Assembly (NCBI RefSeq): GCF_001659605.2
Contig: NC_035176.2
Coordinates: 28,700,716 to 28,764,715 of the forward strand
Origin: Manihot esculenta
Lineage: Eukaryota; Streptophyta; Magnoliopsida; Malpighiales; Euphorbiaceae
Direction of reading: 5' to 3'
Length of the DNA stretch: 64,000 nucleotides
Positions 1-12,000 of the stretch are shown here, piece after piece (within the stretch, counting starts at the first letter, position 1; each line of letters begins with the position of its first letter). The position numbers and the translations under genes are program-made. The notes under the pieces were generated by a model. It was not told where the DNA came from and ran no database searches. It worked only from the letters and a program-made list of their open reading frames with translations.

Positions 1-584
1 AAACGGTTAACTAATAGGTAAAAATGTGAATTGAATTGTTTCTGTTTTTTCATTTTTTTTAGAAATGATTTTAGTGTCATTAAACCATTTCATTACTTAA
101 ATCGCGATGGGTATTGTAAGCGGCAAAACGGTCTTACTGCTACGATTTACTTAAAATGAAATAATTTAAGTAAAACATTTGAAAATATTTAAAAAAATAT
201 TAATTAAATTAATTATTTTTAATATTTAAATGGAAATAAATGAAATTAAAGAGGAGGGAGTAATAAGTATATAAGTTTTATAATAAATATTATTAAATTT
301 ACTTTATATGAATAAAATCAAATGATTTAGTTTGCATATCTCTAGATATGGAGTTCAGTAAATGAGTATGATTATTATTAGTCCTAGTCAAAATGATGAG
401 TGTTATGTAAATGACGTGTGAGTAGTGAGTAGGACAATTCATGGTAATGAGCATCAAATATAATGCCAGAATAAATGGAAACTTATGGACTACACTGATT
501 AATGAAAGGGGTTTCTGGAAGGAATATAGAATAAGCTTTTTATATTATTTTATATATTTATTTAAAAAAAAATGAAGGAGCTAT
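1..584. other. AT-rich spacer / probable LINE 3' flank
   Basis: No convincing gene is visible. The stretch next to 585 is probably the 3' UTR of the minus-strand LINE that ends there. I could not find its poly(A) tail or target-site duplication, so the outer boundary of that LINE is not fixed. Confidence 0.4.
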
Positions 585-1574
585 TTAGCTTATATTATTA
601 GTACTAAAATGAAAAACTTCATACAAATAATTAGGAGGGGGCATACTCCACGTACAAGGTCAGGATTTGAAACAGCAATCCTTGCAATTGCATGAGCAGT
701 TTAATTCGCTGACTTTTTAATAAAAGCAAAGCTAATATGAGGATTGTTTCTCAGACTTTTTAACAAAAGCAAAGTTAATAGGAGGATTGTTCTTCAATGT
801 TAATTGACAATTCCTTATAACAATATCGAAATAAGAACGATCACTAACACAATATTTTAAATTCTGAATCAAAACTTAACAATCAAGCTTTATTAGCACA
901 AAGTTTAAATTTAAAGTCTTTACCCAACTAAGTGCTTCTCGAAAGCAAAGTATTTCACTGAGTATCAAATCCGCAATAGCCGAAATAAATTTTGACTATC
1001 CTGTAATACACATTTCTCTTGAATCTCTTACAATCATACCCTTTTCAAAATTATCACCTCTTGCAAGTAATGAAACATCTACGTTACATTTAAACGAACC
1101 ACAAACAAGAGCTTACTATTTAAGAAGAATATTATTATAGATTGCATGGCTAAACCTTATCATAGCTGAATTTTGCTTTGAGTTCTAGACCACCTCATTT
1201 CTATTTCGCTAAATTTTATACATTACTGCTAAAGCTTTCTCAACTTCTGTCTTCGGTTCCATGACTAGCCAACGAAACTATTCCTGCACTATACTCATAG
1301 CTCACCAACCTAATCTAGTTAAGAGCCACACCTGTCGAGCAAAATAATAATAAAAAGTGGCATGCAACATGCTCTCCTCTTCTCTGCCACAAACAACACA
1401 TATAACTGGAACATTTATCCTTCTTCTTCATAAATTAGTGGCTAATGGCAATAAATAAATTACTCACCACCTGTCAGTAGAGGTGTTGTATTTTCTGCGA
1501 AATTGTTGTGCGCCAGATTAATGTCCAATAGTCACTAGAAACAACTAGAGAAGGGCCTGACAACTTAGTTTACA
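585..1574 (-). pseudogene. LINE (L1-type) ORF2 C-terminal fragment: zf-RVT and RNase H-like
   Basis: Read on the minus strand, 1320-1440 gives a zinc-binding reverse-transcriptase C-terminal motif ([14 protein letters not shown]). Further downstream comes an RNase H-like segment ([14 protein letters not shown], about 900-960) and a C-terminus resembling AHAIARIAVSNPDL followed by VRGVCPPPN. The reading ends at a stop at 585-587. In-frame stops and frameshifts make it dead, including a 43-bp tandem duplication at 711-796. It is the 3' part of the same LINE found at 3836-6598, 16368-16823 and 19094-20010, split from them by later LTR insertions. Confidence 0.7.
711..796. repeat. 43-bp imperfect tandem duplication inside the LINE
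   Basis: Two adjacent copies begin at 711 and 754, each starting GACTTTTTAA and differing at a few positions. The period is not a multiple of three, so the duplication shifts the LINE reading frame. Confidence 0.8.
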
Positions 1575-3830
1575 TGTAACGACCCGAAAATCGAACCTCT
1601 ACCGGCGCTAGAATCCAGGTCGGCATAAGGCCGCTGGGACCCGTAACAAGCCTAACATTCATCTTGAGAACCTGTTTAATCCAATACATGATTAACAACA
1701 TACATAAAAATTTGAATTTTTCTTAAAGGTCATTCATTCATTCGCCAAACTCAACCTGTGCATGCACTAGATAAACATGATCATAAACATTAACCCCTCC
1801 TTGGAGTCTCATCAATGCTCCCATGGGGTGACATAACATGTATTGAGTTTGGTTCATATAAGCATCATTACTCATCTAGGATCATATACAAAAAGGGATT
1901 TACATCATACTCTGGTCAAGCACAACTCTAACATCCATAAACATCGGTACATAACATTTCTATACTATACTTTTACATTACATCACATTCATGTCCACAA
2001 CTATCTATTATATGCATCAAGACTCTACTCTTGCTGACCTCCTGGTCTACCCTGCACCTGCAAACCTGGGGGTTAAGGGAGAGGGGTGAGCTACTAGAGC
2101 CCAGTGAGCAGAATAGTAAAAACATATATTAACATTCATGCTTTCATGAAATGCGTCACATCACAGACAATTCACATCAATGGTGAACCTGTCACCAAAT
2201 AGTCCCAGCATCATCTCCGTGCCAGGCCGTAGAATAGGGTCCTGGTCTTCCTGTCATATCATAGCATTACTTACCATTGCCCCAGGGCCTCATCTGGCAC
2301 CTGGTCTTCGCGTTCCATACCGTGCCAAGCCGTAGAATGGGGTTCTGGTCTTTCATACCGTGCCAGGCCGTAGAATGGGGTCCTGGTCTTTCCTCAGGGA
2401 CTAATTGGATCATACAGCATTCACCCACATTTACAATCAAGGATGCAGTGCAACATATTCGTGGATTCTAATGCAACAACCTATTATATCTCATGGTATT
2501 CGTGATGCATGAATCATGCTGAAACATTTATTATTTACTTTAAAACATAAAGAGTTATTCCACTCACCTCTGGTTAGCTCAGACCAGACACTGGGGCAGC
2601 TGACTCACTGCTGGGGTCCTCGGTTCCTCGGGTCCGAACCTACACAGGTGGACTCAAATGAGGGACCAACATCTATGAACATGACTCTAAAAATACTCCC
2701 AAAAACCCCCTAAAACACCTTAAAACATCCATAGAAAACATGCAAAGGAGGGCTGAACAGGGCACTTTCGGCGGCAGGTTCGGTGGCCGAAAGGCCCTCC
2801 AGAGCCGAAAGTCATGCACCTTCGGCGGCACTTTCGGCGGCCGAAGGTTCCCTCCAGAGACGAAACTCATGCATGTTCGGCGGCTGAAAGTCCCTTCTAG
2901 AGCCGAAAGTCATATTTCGGGGGCAGGGTTCAGCAGCCGATTCATGCTACCACGGGCAGGTTCGGCGGCCGAAAGAACCTTCGGCTGCCGAACTTGGTTT
3001 CTCCCAAAAGGGCAAAAACTCAGCTCCAACATGCACAAACGCCTCCCAACTCATTCAATCATGCATTTTCCTATTCTACAATATGCATACACAAGTATAC
3101 AAGCTCCTAGGGGCTTCAAACTATCCTAAACCCCATCTACAACACATCAAACATGTATATACAACAAACATTGCTCATAAACACATATTTAACCAAAAAC
3201 TCAACATAAACCTACACATGCATTTCTACCCTAAGAAACTTCATAAAACTTACTTAAAACATGAAAGGAACTATGGATCTACTCTTACCTCTTGTAGAAC
3301 GAGAGGAGAGACGATCCGACTCGGAGATGGGAGAGATCCACTCTTTGGTCTCCAAGTTTCCAAAACTTGCTCTTTTTGCTCAAATCTCTTCAAATCAACA
3401 TAAAGCTTGTTAAAACATGAAAGATCGGAGGAAAAACATCAAAAACGAACCAAAGGAGAGCATGAACTCACCGTGGCCGAAAATGGGGAGAAAACTCGCC
3501 CGTTTCGGCCATGGAGCTCTTATATAGGGCTGGCAGACCACCTTTCAGCAGCCGAATGTGCCCCCACATCTCATGCAAGTTCGGCGGCTGAACCTTTGAG
3601 ACTTTTGAAAGCCTAACATGCCCCCCTAAACCATCCCACGTTCGGCGGCCGAAGCTGGAAATGCCTCCTTGGTCATTTTCATACAAAACTCAATTTCCTT
3701 TTCCCTTAAAAACATAGAATACCTTAAAATATTTTATAAAAACATGATTTTACCCTTCTAGAGGTTTCCGACATCCGAGATTCCACCGGACGGTAGGAAT
3801 TCCGATACCGGAGTCTAGCCGGGTATTACA
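1575..3830 (-). mobile_element. Solo LTR, Tekay-like Ty3/gypsy, subfamily B
   Basis: It starts TGTAACGACCCGAAAATC and ends GCCGGGTATTACA, as do the LTRs of the full-length element at 30264-40152. It is flanked on both sides by TTACA (1570-1574 and 3831-3835), a 5-bp target-site duplication. There is no internal domain, so it is the product of LTR-LTR recombination. On the minus strand it has a TATATA promoter motif (3520-3527), a splice-donor motif near 3286 and two clusters of the TTCGGCGGCCGAA palindrome (about 2766-2995 and 3543-3655). It sits inside the minus-strand LINE. Small ORFs in it are by-products of the palindromes. Confidence 0.93.
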
Positions 3831-3835
3831 TTACA

Positions 3836-6598
3836 GATTATAACCTATAAAAACAGTATAAACACTTTTACGTTCTAAACCCAATATCCATCTGACACAT
3901 TTTTTATTACATGGTAGAGGTATTTTGAGGATTCTACCTACATCTCTATCATCAAACAGGTTCCGCACTTTGAAAATATCCCACCTTTGCTCACCTTGAA
4001 TGCATAACTCTTCCACCTTCATATTTCGTACTATGATATCAAATTCAGTTTGGACCCTTGGTTGCGGATCAGGTAGCCAAGGATCTATGCCGATGCGAGT
4101 ATTTCTACCATCACCAATTCAGACTACACAACCCTCCTGTAAAATATGTCTAGCAACCAAAATACTCTTCTAAATATAAGAATGATTACTATCATGCTTA
4201 GCATCCTAAAAAGTATAATTAGGAAAATACCTGGCTTCTAAAAATGTTGTCGCTGGAGATGTAGATCCATCAATTAACCTCCAGCCCTGCTTCGCCAATA
4301 AGGCTAAATTAAAATCATGAATTCATCGAAAATCCAACCCACCTTCCTCTTTAGGTGCACATAAATGATCCCAAGTATGCTAGTGGATTTCTAAATTATT
4401 TTCATTAGTTGCCCAATAGAAAGCATTAAACATTGCCTCTAATTTCTGACAAGTATCCATTGGCAATAAAAATAAAGACATTATGTAATTCATACCGCTT
4501 GAGCAACCATTCGGATTTAGACATCCTTTCCAGCCTTAGACAAAAGCCTAGTCTTCTAACCTGAAAACCTTTTAGCAACTTTTATGAAGCAAGAATTGAA
4601 AGATTGTCTTCTTATTTTGTCCAATAATTGAGGGCATCCCTAAATAATTACCTTGTTTCTCCAATTCTTGAATTCCCAGATTTTGGCAGAGAAATTCCTT
4701 AGCCTGGCTAGACATATTCGAGCTAAAGGAAACAAAAGATTTTTGTAAATTTATGCTTTGGCATGAGACTCTCTCATACATGGCTAAATGTTATTTTAAA
4801 CAAATTACTTATTCTATTTTAGCTCTTACAAAAAATAAACTGTCATCAACAAATAGTAAGTGTGAACACAAATAATGAATAAATATGCAGAGATTGGGTC
4901 TCCTTGTCTTAACCCACGAGTAGGCACAACGCTACCGAACTCATGACCCTCATGACTAAAAATATATGTTACTGTAGACACTGCTTTCAAAACTAAATCA
5001 ACCCATCTTTCAGTAAAACCCAATCGAACCATCATATTTCTAAGAAAACCCCATTCAATTCTATCGTATATTTTGAACATATCCATTTTAATTGCTAACA
5101 AGCCTTCTCTACCCTGTTTCTTTCTCCTCATTACATGAAAGCACTCATAAGCAACTATTATGTTGTCAGTAATCAACCTATTAGGGACAAAAGCACTTTG
5201 TACATCCGATATGACATAAGGTAAAATGTGTTTTAGGCGATTAGCTAACATTTTACACACTATATGATCAACCACATTGCATAAAGAGATTGGTCATAAG
5301 TCTATTACCTGTTTAACAGCTGCTTTCTTTGGTATCAAAACTATAGTCGTTTGATTTTTACCCGACATCTCTCCTCCATGATGAAGAAAATTTATAAAAT
5401 CATCATAAACATCTGACTTCACAATCTTCCAATGCGCCTGGAAAAAACCTCAGCTAAAACCATATGGTTCTGGCGATTTATCAAGATACATGCTGAATAA
5501 AGCCTCTCAAACCTCCTCCATAGTAAATTGTGCTTCCAAAAATTCATTCTAATCATTTGAAATTGTAGGTTGAACAACTAAAATAATTTCTTCATCATCA
5601 TTGTCTTGTGTACAATACAAATATGAATAAAATTAACTAATAAGCAAGTCCAAACCCGATATTCAATTCCCCTATTCACCTTGATCATTCTTTAGCCTCT
5701 TCACTGTATTGTTTTTCCGTCTGTGGTTGGCCATAACATGAAAATACTTAGTATTTGAATCACCATGTGCAAGCCAATGCTGTTTTGCTCGTTGTCTCCA
5801 ATACAAATTTTGTTGCTGAAGTAGATTAGCATACACGTCCTCTACCTTCTTAATTTCTAGACAATTTGGATCATGACTGTTCCACCGAAGAAAAGCTAAT
5901 CTTCTTTTACATTCAGCCAAAGCCACCTTAAATGCATGATGAAAGTTCCTAGACCAAGATTGTAAAGCCAAACTGCATAAATATAATTTTTCTTCCAATC
6001 GATTCTCTACTACACCTTGCCAATTCTCCTTAATAATCTGCCGACAATCAGCTTCATAAGTTGAGGAATTCTCATAACGAAATTGACAGACAACAAATTG
6101 CTCCACTCGAATTCCTAAATCCTGAAACAAGGGCTCCATAAATTATTGCCTGCAGAAATAGATTAGACCAAGATAAAGAAGATATTGCTCTATCCTACCT
6201 TTTAAGCATCAAATCAACTCTCTTATTCAACCATGTGTATTTAGCACCCGTATAACCCAAATCATTTAAGTCACAGTCCTGTAGAACTCTTTGAAATCCT
6301 AACAACATCCATCTTGGGTGAGGAATTATGCCTTGTTTCTTAGAATTGTATAATAAATCGTTAAAATCACCAATAACTAGCCACAAAAGAGGTGATTTTT
6401 TAATTAGCGATTGCAATAAACTCAAATATTGCCTTCGTAGAGCTAGTCCAGGGAAACCATAAAAACCCGTAAGTCTGTAATGGGCTATACCATCAATCAT
6501 TACTTCAATATCAATATGATGGGTCGAATAGCTAACTAATCGAGTTTGTCCTATCTCCTTCCAAAATAATGCAATACCACCACTCAAACTAACTGGGT
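3836..6598 (-). pseudogene. LINE ORF2 fragment: endonuclease end and reverse transcriptase
   Basis: Minus-strand open pieces match an L1-type ORF2 in the right order. At 6587-6195 is the second half of the endonuclease (MSGGIALFWKEIG, then VIGDFND). At 6139-5672 is the linker (HWLAHGDSNTKYFH). At 5275-4826 is the reverse transcriptase (QSAFVPNRLITDN, then RGLRQGDPIS). The catalytic FVDD motif follows near 4834-4860 but in another frame. Frameshifts and stops separate the pieces, so no protein can be made. The endonuclease N-terminus is at 16368-16548, across the gypsy insertion; the reading VVD|PVSLSGG closes up when that element is removed. Confidence 0.85.
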
Positions 6599-7100
6599 TG
6601 TAATACCCGGCTAGAATCCGGCACCGGAATTCCTATTATCTGGCGGAATCCGGGGTGTTAGGATTCTATCTAAGGGTAGGAGTTATGTGTTACTAAGGGT
6701 TATGATGTGTTTTTATGTTTTAAGGTTAAGGGAAGTGAGTTTTGAGTTGAAATGACCTAAGGCAGTTGAGCCAAGTTCGGCCGCCGAAGGTAAGTTCGGC
6801 CGCCGAAGGTGTTCGGCTTCCGAAGGTGAGTTCGGCCCCCGAACGATTGCATGGTCTTGCATGTGATTGGGCAGCCGACGATGAGTTGGCTGGTGAGCTG
6901 AGTCATGTTTTTTTTGACAAGTGTTGGCCTCAGATTCTTGCCATGGAATGGCCACGTCTCTATGACTCACCTGTTTTGGGTGATCATACAGAAGCTTGAG
7001 GTGCTTGCAAAAGTGTTGAGAGTTGAGAGAAACTAAAGTTACGTTTTTGAGAGTTTGAGAGGTTGATCCGTTTTCCTTTGTTCTGAACGTGCATCTTCCT

Positions 7101-7117
7101 GTTTACAAAGGTAAGGG
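7101..7117 (+). promoter_or_regulatory. Candidate 5' splice donor in the LTR leader
   Basis: TTTACAAAG|GTAAGG matches the plant donor consensus, with the intron starting at 7111. An equivalent donor occurs at the same relative place in every LTR of the family here (for example 39553, 31935, about 18505, 43555 and 45695 on the minus strand). It pairs with a candidate acceptor at 9091 just before gag. Confidence 0.5.
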
Positions 7118-8064
7118 ACGAGTTAGAACCTGTGTATATGTTTTCTGAAGGTTTTAGGGGGATGTATGGAAGGAAATGCATGTTTAGGTTCTTAATGATA
7201 GTTTTGTTGAGTTATGCATGGCTACATGTTTATATGTATGTTTGTTTTGTTGTTTGGGGTTATTAGCTAGTTTTGGACCCCTGTGATCATATACATGAGT
7301 ATATGTATGTTGAGGAGGTGAAGTTGGCATGGGTTGAGAAGTTGAAGGAAAGAAGGAGAAGGTTTGCCGTTGAAACTGAGTTCTGGATGAACTCAGGTTC
7401 GGCAGCCGAAGGTTCATTCGGCCGCCGAACCTCTTGCATGGTGGCTTAGGCTGCCATAGTTTGCCCCCGCGAGCTTGTGCATGTTCGGCTCTGTTTAGGG
7501 GATTCGGCCGCCGAAGGTGCCGCCGAAAGTTAGAGACTTTCGTCTCTGGAGTGCCTTGTGGCCTCCGAAACTTGCCCCCGAAAGGGTTCGGCCGCCGAAC
7601 ATAAAGATTCGGCCGCCGAAGGTGCTTGAGTTTCGTCTCTGGAGAGGACATCCGGCCGCCGAACCTGCCGCCGAAAGTGTTCTGTCCAGCTTTCCTTTGC
7701 TTGCTTTGCATGACTATTAGAGTGAGTGTAAGGGGATTCTTGGGGAGTTTAAGAGAGTTGGTCATAAGCTTGTTTGGTCCCTCATTTGAGTCTTTATGTG
7801 CTTATACAGACCAGAGGAACCAGAGAGAGCAGCAGTGAGTACTGCTCCAGAGATTCAGAACCTGCCGAGTCAGTCAGTCCAGTTAGCCAGAGGTGAGTGG
7901 AACTAAACTTATGACTTTAACTTGAACTATAAACTGCTTTTAGCATACCACATGCATCATGGTTATGCCATAGGTTGATTTCATGAGTATACACGAATGT
8001 GTTGCATTGCATTGTTATTTGTTGATGTGGGTAAATGCTGAATGATCCCATAGTCACAGACAGG

Positions 8065-8254
8065 AAGTCCAGGAGCCTTTGACTACGCCCTGGCACGTAT
8101 AGCAAAGTCCAGGAGCCTTTGACTACGCCCTGGCAGGTATATAGTAAAGTCCAGGAGCCTTTGACTACGCCCTGGCAATGGTAAGTTCACAGGTGTTATA
8201 TACACATATACATATATGACAGGAAGACCAGGTGCTCGATTCTACGCCCTGGCA
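8065..8254 (+). repeat. Tandem CCAGG...CCTGG hairpin array in the LTR
   Basis: Three near-identical units (8065-8095, 8105-8135, 8147-8177) run AAGTCCAGGAGCC through TACGCCCTGGCA. A fourth, diverged unit ends at 8254. Each can fold because CCAGG at its start pairs with CCTGG at its end. The 3' LTR has the same array at 15562-15751. Other LTRs in the window hold a similar array with different loop sequence. Confidence 0.8.
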
Positions 8255-8873
8255 CAGAGTTACTGGGACTATGTGGTGACAGGTTTACTCTTGATGTGGC
8301 TTGTCTGTGATATGACGCATTCCATGAGATCATATTTTACTGAGATGTTTTACTGTTCTACTCACTGGGCTATAGAGCTCATCCCACTCCCTTAACCCCA
8401 GTTTTGCAGGTTCAGTATTCAGTGTACAGTGTACAGGAAGGGACATTCCAGCAGAGTACAGGAAAAGAGAAGAGATCTGTAATAGCCTAGAGTGGACATG
8501 TAATATTAAAGAGATGTAATAGTTGTTGCTTGACCTAGACCTAGTGATGTATATGTTTTGTACATGATCTGTATATGTATATATGTTTTCCTGTATGTGA
8601 AAACCAGGCTTAACAGGTATGAGTTAACCCATCTAGAGCAAGCTCTAGTCAGGGATACAGAGTACAGAGTACATGAGTACAGAGTACAAAGATAGTGCAT
8701 GCACAGGTTAAGCCTCGGTTCAGAAAAGAGTTTTATTTTCACTGAACATGTATGATCATGTATGAATGTTGCAGGTACACAGAGAGTATAGCAGGCTTGC
8801 TACGGGTTCTGGCGGCCTTAAGCCGACCTGAATCCTAGCGCCGGTGACGGTCCTTTTTGGGGTCGTTACAGAT

Positions 8874-8886
8874 TGGTATCAGAGCC
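8874..8886 (+). other. Primer-binding site, tRNA-iMet
   Basis: TGGTATCAGAGCC, three bases after the 5' LTR, is the complement of the 3' end of plant initiator-methionine tRNA. It is where minus-strand DNA synthesis starts in this retrotransposon class. Confidence 0.93.
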
Positions 8887-9079
8887 CTAGGTTCACATGA
8901 TCGGACCTATAGAGACAGTGTTGGGCTCAGATAGGTTAGAAGTGGTCAAGCACACTAGGAAATCATGTCCACTAGGATAGGGTCTTGAGTCCTATCTGCT
9001 ATGATATGCCATGAGTATTGCATGTGTATGAGTGATATGTGATATTTATGTGCTATGTGCTAAAGCGATATGTTATATG

Positions 9080-9098
9080 TTGTGTTTCCAGAGTAAAG
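9080..9098 (+). promoter_or_regulatory. Candidate 3' splice acceptor upstream of gag
   Basis: TTGTGTTTCCAG|AGTAAAG lies directly before the gag ATG at 9099. It would join to the donor at 7111 and remove 1981 nt, including the primer-binding site. The minus-strand element has an acceptor at the same place. Confidence 0.45.
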
Positions 9099-12000
9099 AT
9101 GCGAGGAACTCGTCGATCAGCTCGATTGACTGGAGTCCCACCAGAGAGTGAGAGACCAGCTGCTCGTCCTCCTGCATTGCCAAGGGCAAGGTCTCAGAGA
9201 TCTAGCAGGGAAGGTATGTCAATAGACCCTAGAAGGTCTGTAGACGAGAGCAGAAGAGGTACAGCAAGGGGAGGTAGATCAGAGGAAGAGAGGGAGGCTA
9301 TGGAAACTGATCCGTCTATGGATGAAGGTATGGGCGATTCCGAGGGAGGTGTTCAGGCCTCAGGTTATGGCTATCCATCCTTGTTTCAGGAGCCAGAGTA
9401 TCCGATGGAGGGTATGTCGGAATACTCTCGTTTTGACCCATATCCTACATACATGCCATATATGCCATATCCTCACTATTATCCATCATATCCACCATAT
9501 CCTATGTATCCATCTTCCCCTATACATCCAAGTGCAGCACACCTAGAGCCAAATGAACCAAATGAACCAGTACTACCACCAGAACCAGTAGCCCCTGTTG
9601 TTGACAGACATGAACCTAGCTCATCTGGAGGTAAGGTACAAATGACGGAGTACTTGAAATTGGATGCTCCGAAATACAATACGGGAGATGATCCATTTGA
9701 TTACCTCAGAGCAGTTAGGATGATAACCAGTGAATTGGGAGCAGATGATAGGAGAGCCATTGAGATGGCAGGGTTCACATTAAAGTGTAGGAAGGCCAGA
9801 GAATGGTTTAAGAATTATGTGGAGCCTAGAATGGACAGTATGTCATGGGGAGAGTTCGCCAATGAGTTTGCAGGGTGGGCTTTTCCTGATAGTTCAAGGG
9901 AGATGAAGATAATTGAATTTGAACAGTTAAGACAGACAGACGAGATGAGTGTTGATGAATTTACAGATAAGTTCCTGGATTTGCTTCAGTACGTGGGTCA
10001 AGCCTATGATACTGATCAGAAGAAAGCAAGGAGATATACCATGAGACTTCATCCCAGGTATTCTTCTTTGATCCTTCCAGCTGAGAAGGAGAGTTTTCAC
10101 TCTATTATAGATGCAGCCAGGAAAATGGAAGCTAATGCCAATATTCAGAAACAATCTAGGGCACAAGCTTCGGGTTCTAAAGCCCCCAGTTCAGGTTCTA
10201 CAGGCAGTAAAAGATGGGATAGAGCGAGAGGAACAAGGAAAGGGTTCTGGAATAAAGTCAAGTCAGGTCTGGGAATAGGTAGTGGCTCAAGCTCTGGCAC
10301 AGCTCCAGTCTGCAGACGATGCGGAAAACTACATGGCGGAGTTTGTCGGTTGGGATCTACAGCTTGTTTTCGATGTGGACAGGAAGGGCATATTGCTCAG
10401 GATTGTCCGCAGAGGACTTTTGCACCATCCCAGCAGATGAGTTCAGGCAGTGTGGTACAGCCAGTTGTACGGCCAGTAGCTCCAGTCATGCCTCAGAGTA
10501 GTGGCAGAGGTAGAGGGAGAGGGGTAGCCTCTACTTCAGCAGCAGGTTCCCGAGGTGGAAATCCGGTAGCCCCAGCACGGATTTTCACAGTGACACAGGA
10601 GGAGGCTAACACGTCGAACACAGTGGTGTCAGGTAATCTCATCATTGGGTGTTCAGATGTGTATGCTTTGATGGACCCCGGTGCTTCTCATTCCTTTATT
10701 GCTTCGAGAGCCATAGAGCGGTTGGGTTTGATCAGTTCTGAGTTAGAGTATCCTCTCTGGGTCAGTGGACCTAGATGTGACCCATCAGTGGCAGTGTCAG
10801 TCTGTCGTTTCAGTCCAGTATTTATAGAGGGTAGATGCCTTCCAGCTGACCTTGTGGTTCTAGACTTGACAGATTTTGATGTCATTCTAGGGATGGATTG
10901 GCTATCTGCATATAGTGCTACGTTGGACTGTCGAGAAAAGCTAGTGAGTCTCAGAGACCAGGATGGGTCAGAGTGTGTCTTCAGAGGAGACAGGAGAGGT
11001 ACACCCAGAGGTATGATTTCAGCCCTTCAGGCTCGTCGTTTGCTTAGGAGGGGTTGTCAGGGGTTTCTAGCTCATGTGAGAGAGCTAGACAGTCAGGTGA
11101 GGGAACCAGCCACAGTACCAGTAGTCCGAGAGTTTCTCGATGTGTTCCCAGACGATTTGCCAGGACTACCACCTGATAGGGAGATAGGGTTTGACATTGA
11201 ATTATTGCCAGGTACCAGACCTATCTCTATACCTCCCTACAGGATGGCACCAGCTGAGTTAACAGAGTTGAAAGAACAGTTGCAGGACTTGGTAGATAAG
11301 GGTTTCATCCGCCCTAGTACCTCACCTTGGGGTGCTCCAGTGCTTTTTGTCAGAAAGAAGGATGGATCCCTTAGACTTTGTATCGACTACAGACAGTTGA
11401 ACAAGGTCACTATCAAGAATAGGTATCCCTTACCTCGGATTGATGATCTATTTGACCAGCTAGCTGGAGCAGGTTGTTTCTCGAAAATAGATCTGAGATC
11501 TGGGTATCATCAGTTGAGAGTCAGAGAGGCAGATGTGCCTAAGACAGCTTTCCGGACCAGATATGGGCATTATGAGTTCTTAGTGATGCCGTTTGGATTG
11601 ACTAACGCCCCTGCAGCATTTATGGATCTCATGAACAGGGTATTCAGTGAGTTTCTGGATCACTTTGTCATTGTGTTTATCGATGATATCTTAGTGTATT
11701 CCAGAGATGCAGAGGAGCATGCCCAGCATCTGAGGATTGTTTTGCAGACACTGAGAGAGCATGGTTTGTATGCCAAGTTCTCGAAGTGTGAGTTTTGGTT
11801 ACGGAGCATTTCCTTCTTGGGACATGTAGTATCAGCAGAGGGTATTGAGGTAGACCCCAAGAAGATAGAGGCTGTAGCTAACTGGCCCAGACCCATGACA
11901 GTAACTGAGATTAAAAGCTTTCTGGGACTGGCAGGTTACTACAGGAGGTTCGTTCAGAACTTCTCAAAGGTAGCAGCTCCTATGACCAAATTGACTCAGA

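Larger units (their letters stand above)
6599..8870 (+). repeat. 5' LTR of the plus-strand gypsy element
   Basis: It begins TGTAATACCCGGC and ends GTCGTTACA, immediately before the primer-binding site. It holds TTCGGCCGCCGAA-type palindromes at about 6777-6845 and 7390-7680, a splice-donor motif at 7111 and a CCAGG...CCTGG hairpin array at 8065-8254. I see no canonical TATA box in the expected upstream region, unlike subfamilies B and C. The short ORFs inside, some up to 193 codons, are not credible genes. Confidence 0.95.

Noticed and set aside
7184..7765. 193-codon minus-strand frame rich in FGGRFGGR and RRPN, with a twin at 14681-15262 and similar frames in the other LTRs
   Set aside because: It is the translation of the TTCGGCGGCCGAA palindromes within the LTR leader. 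It lies antisense to the element and is not kept between subfamilies.
8065..8177. Evenly spaced repeats resembling a CRISPR array
   Set aside because: Only three or four units lie inside a plant LTR, with no cas genes; they are hairpin-forming tandem repeats.
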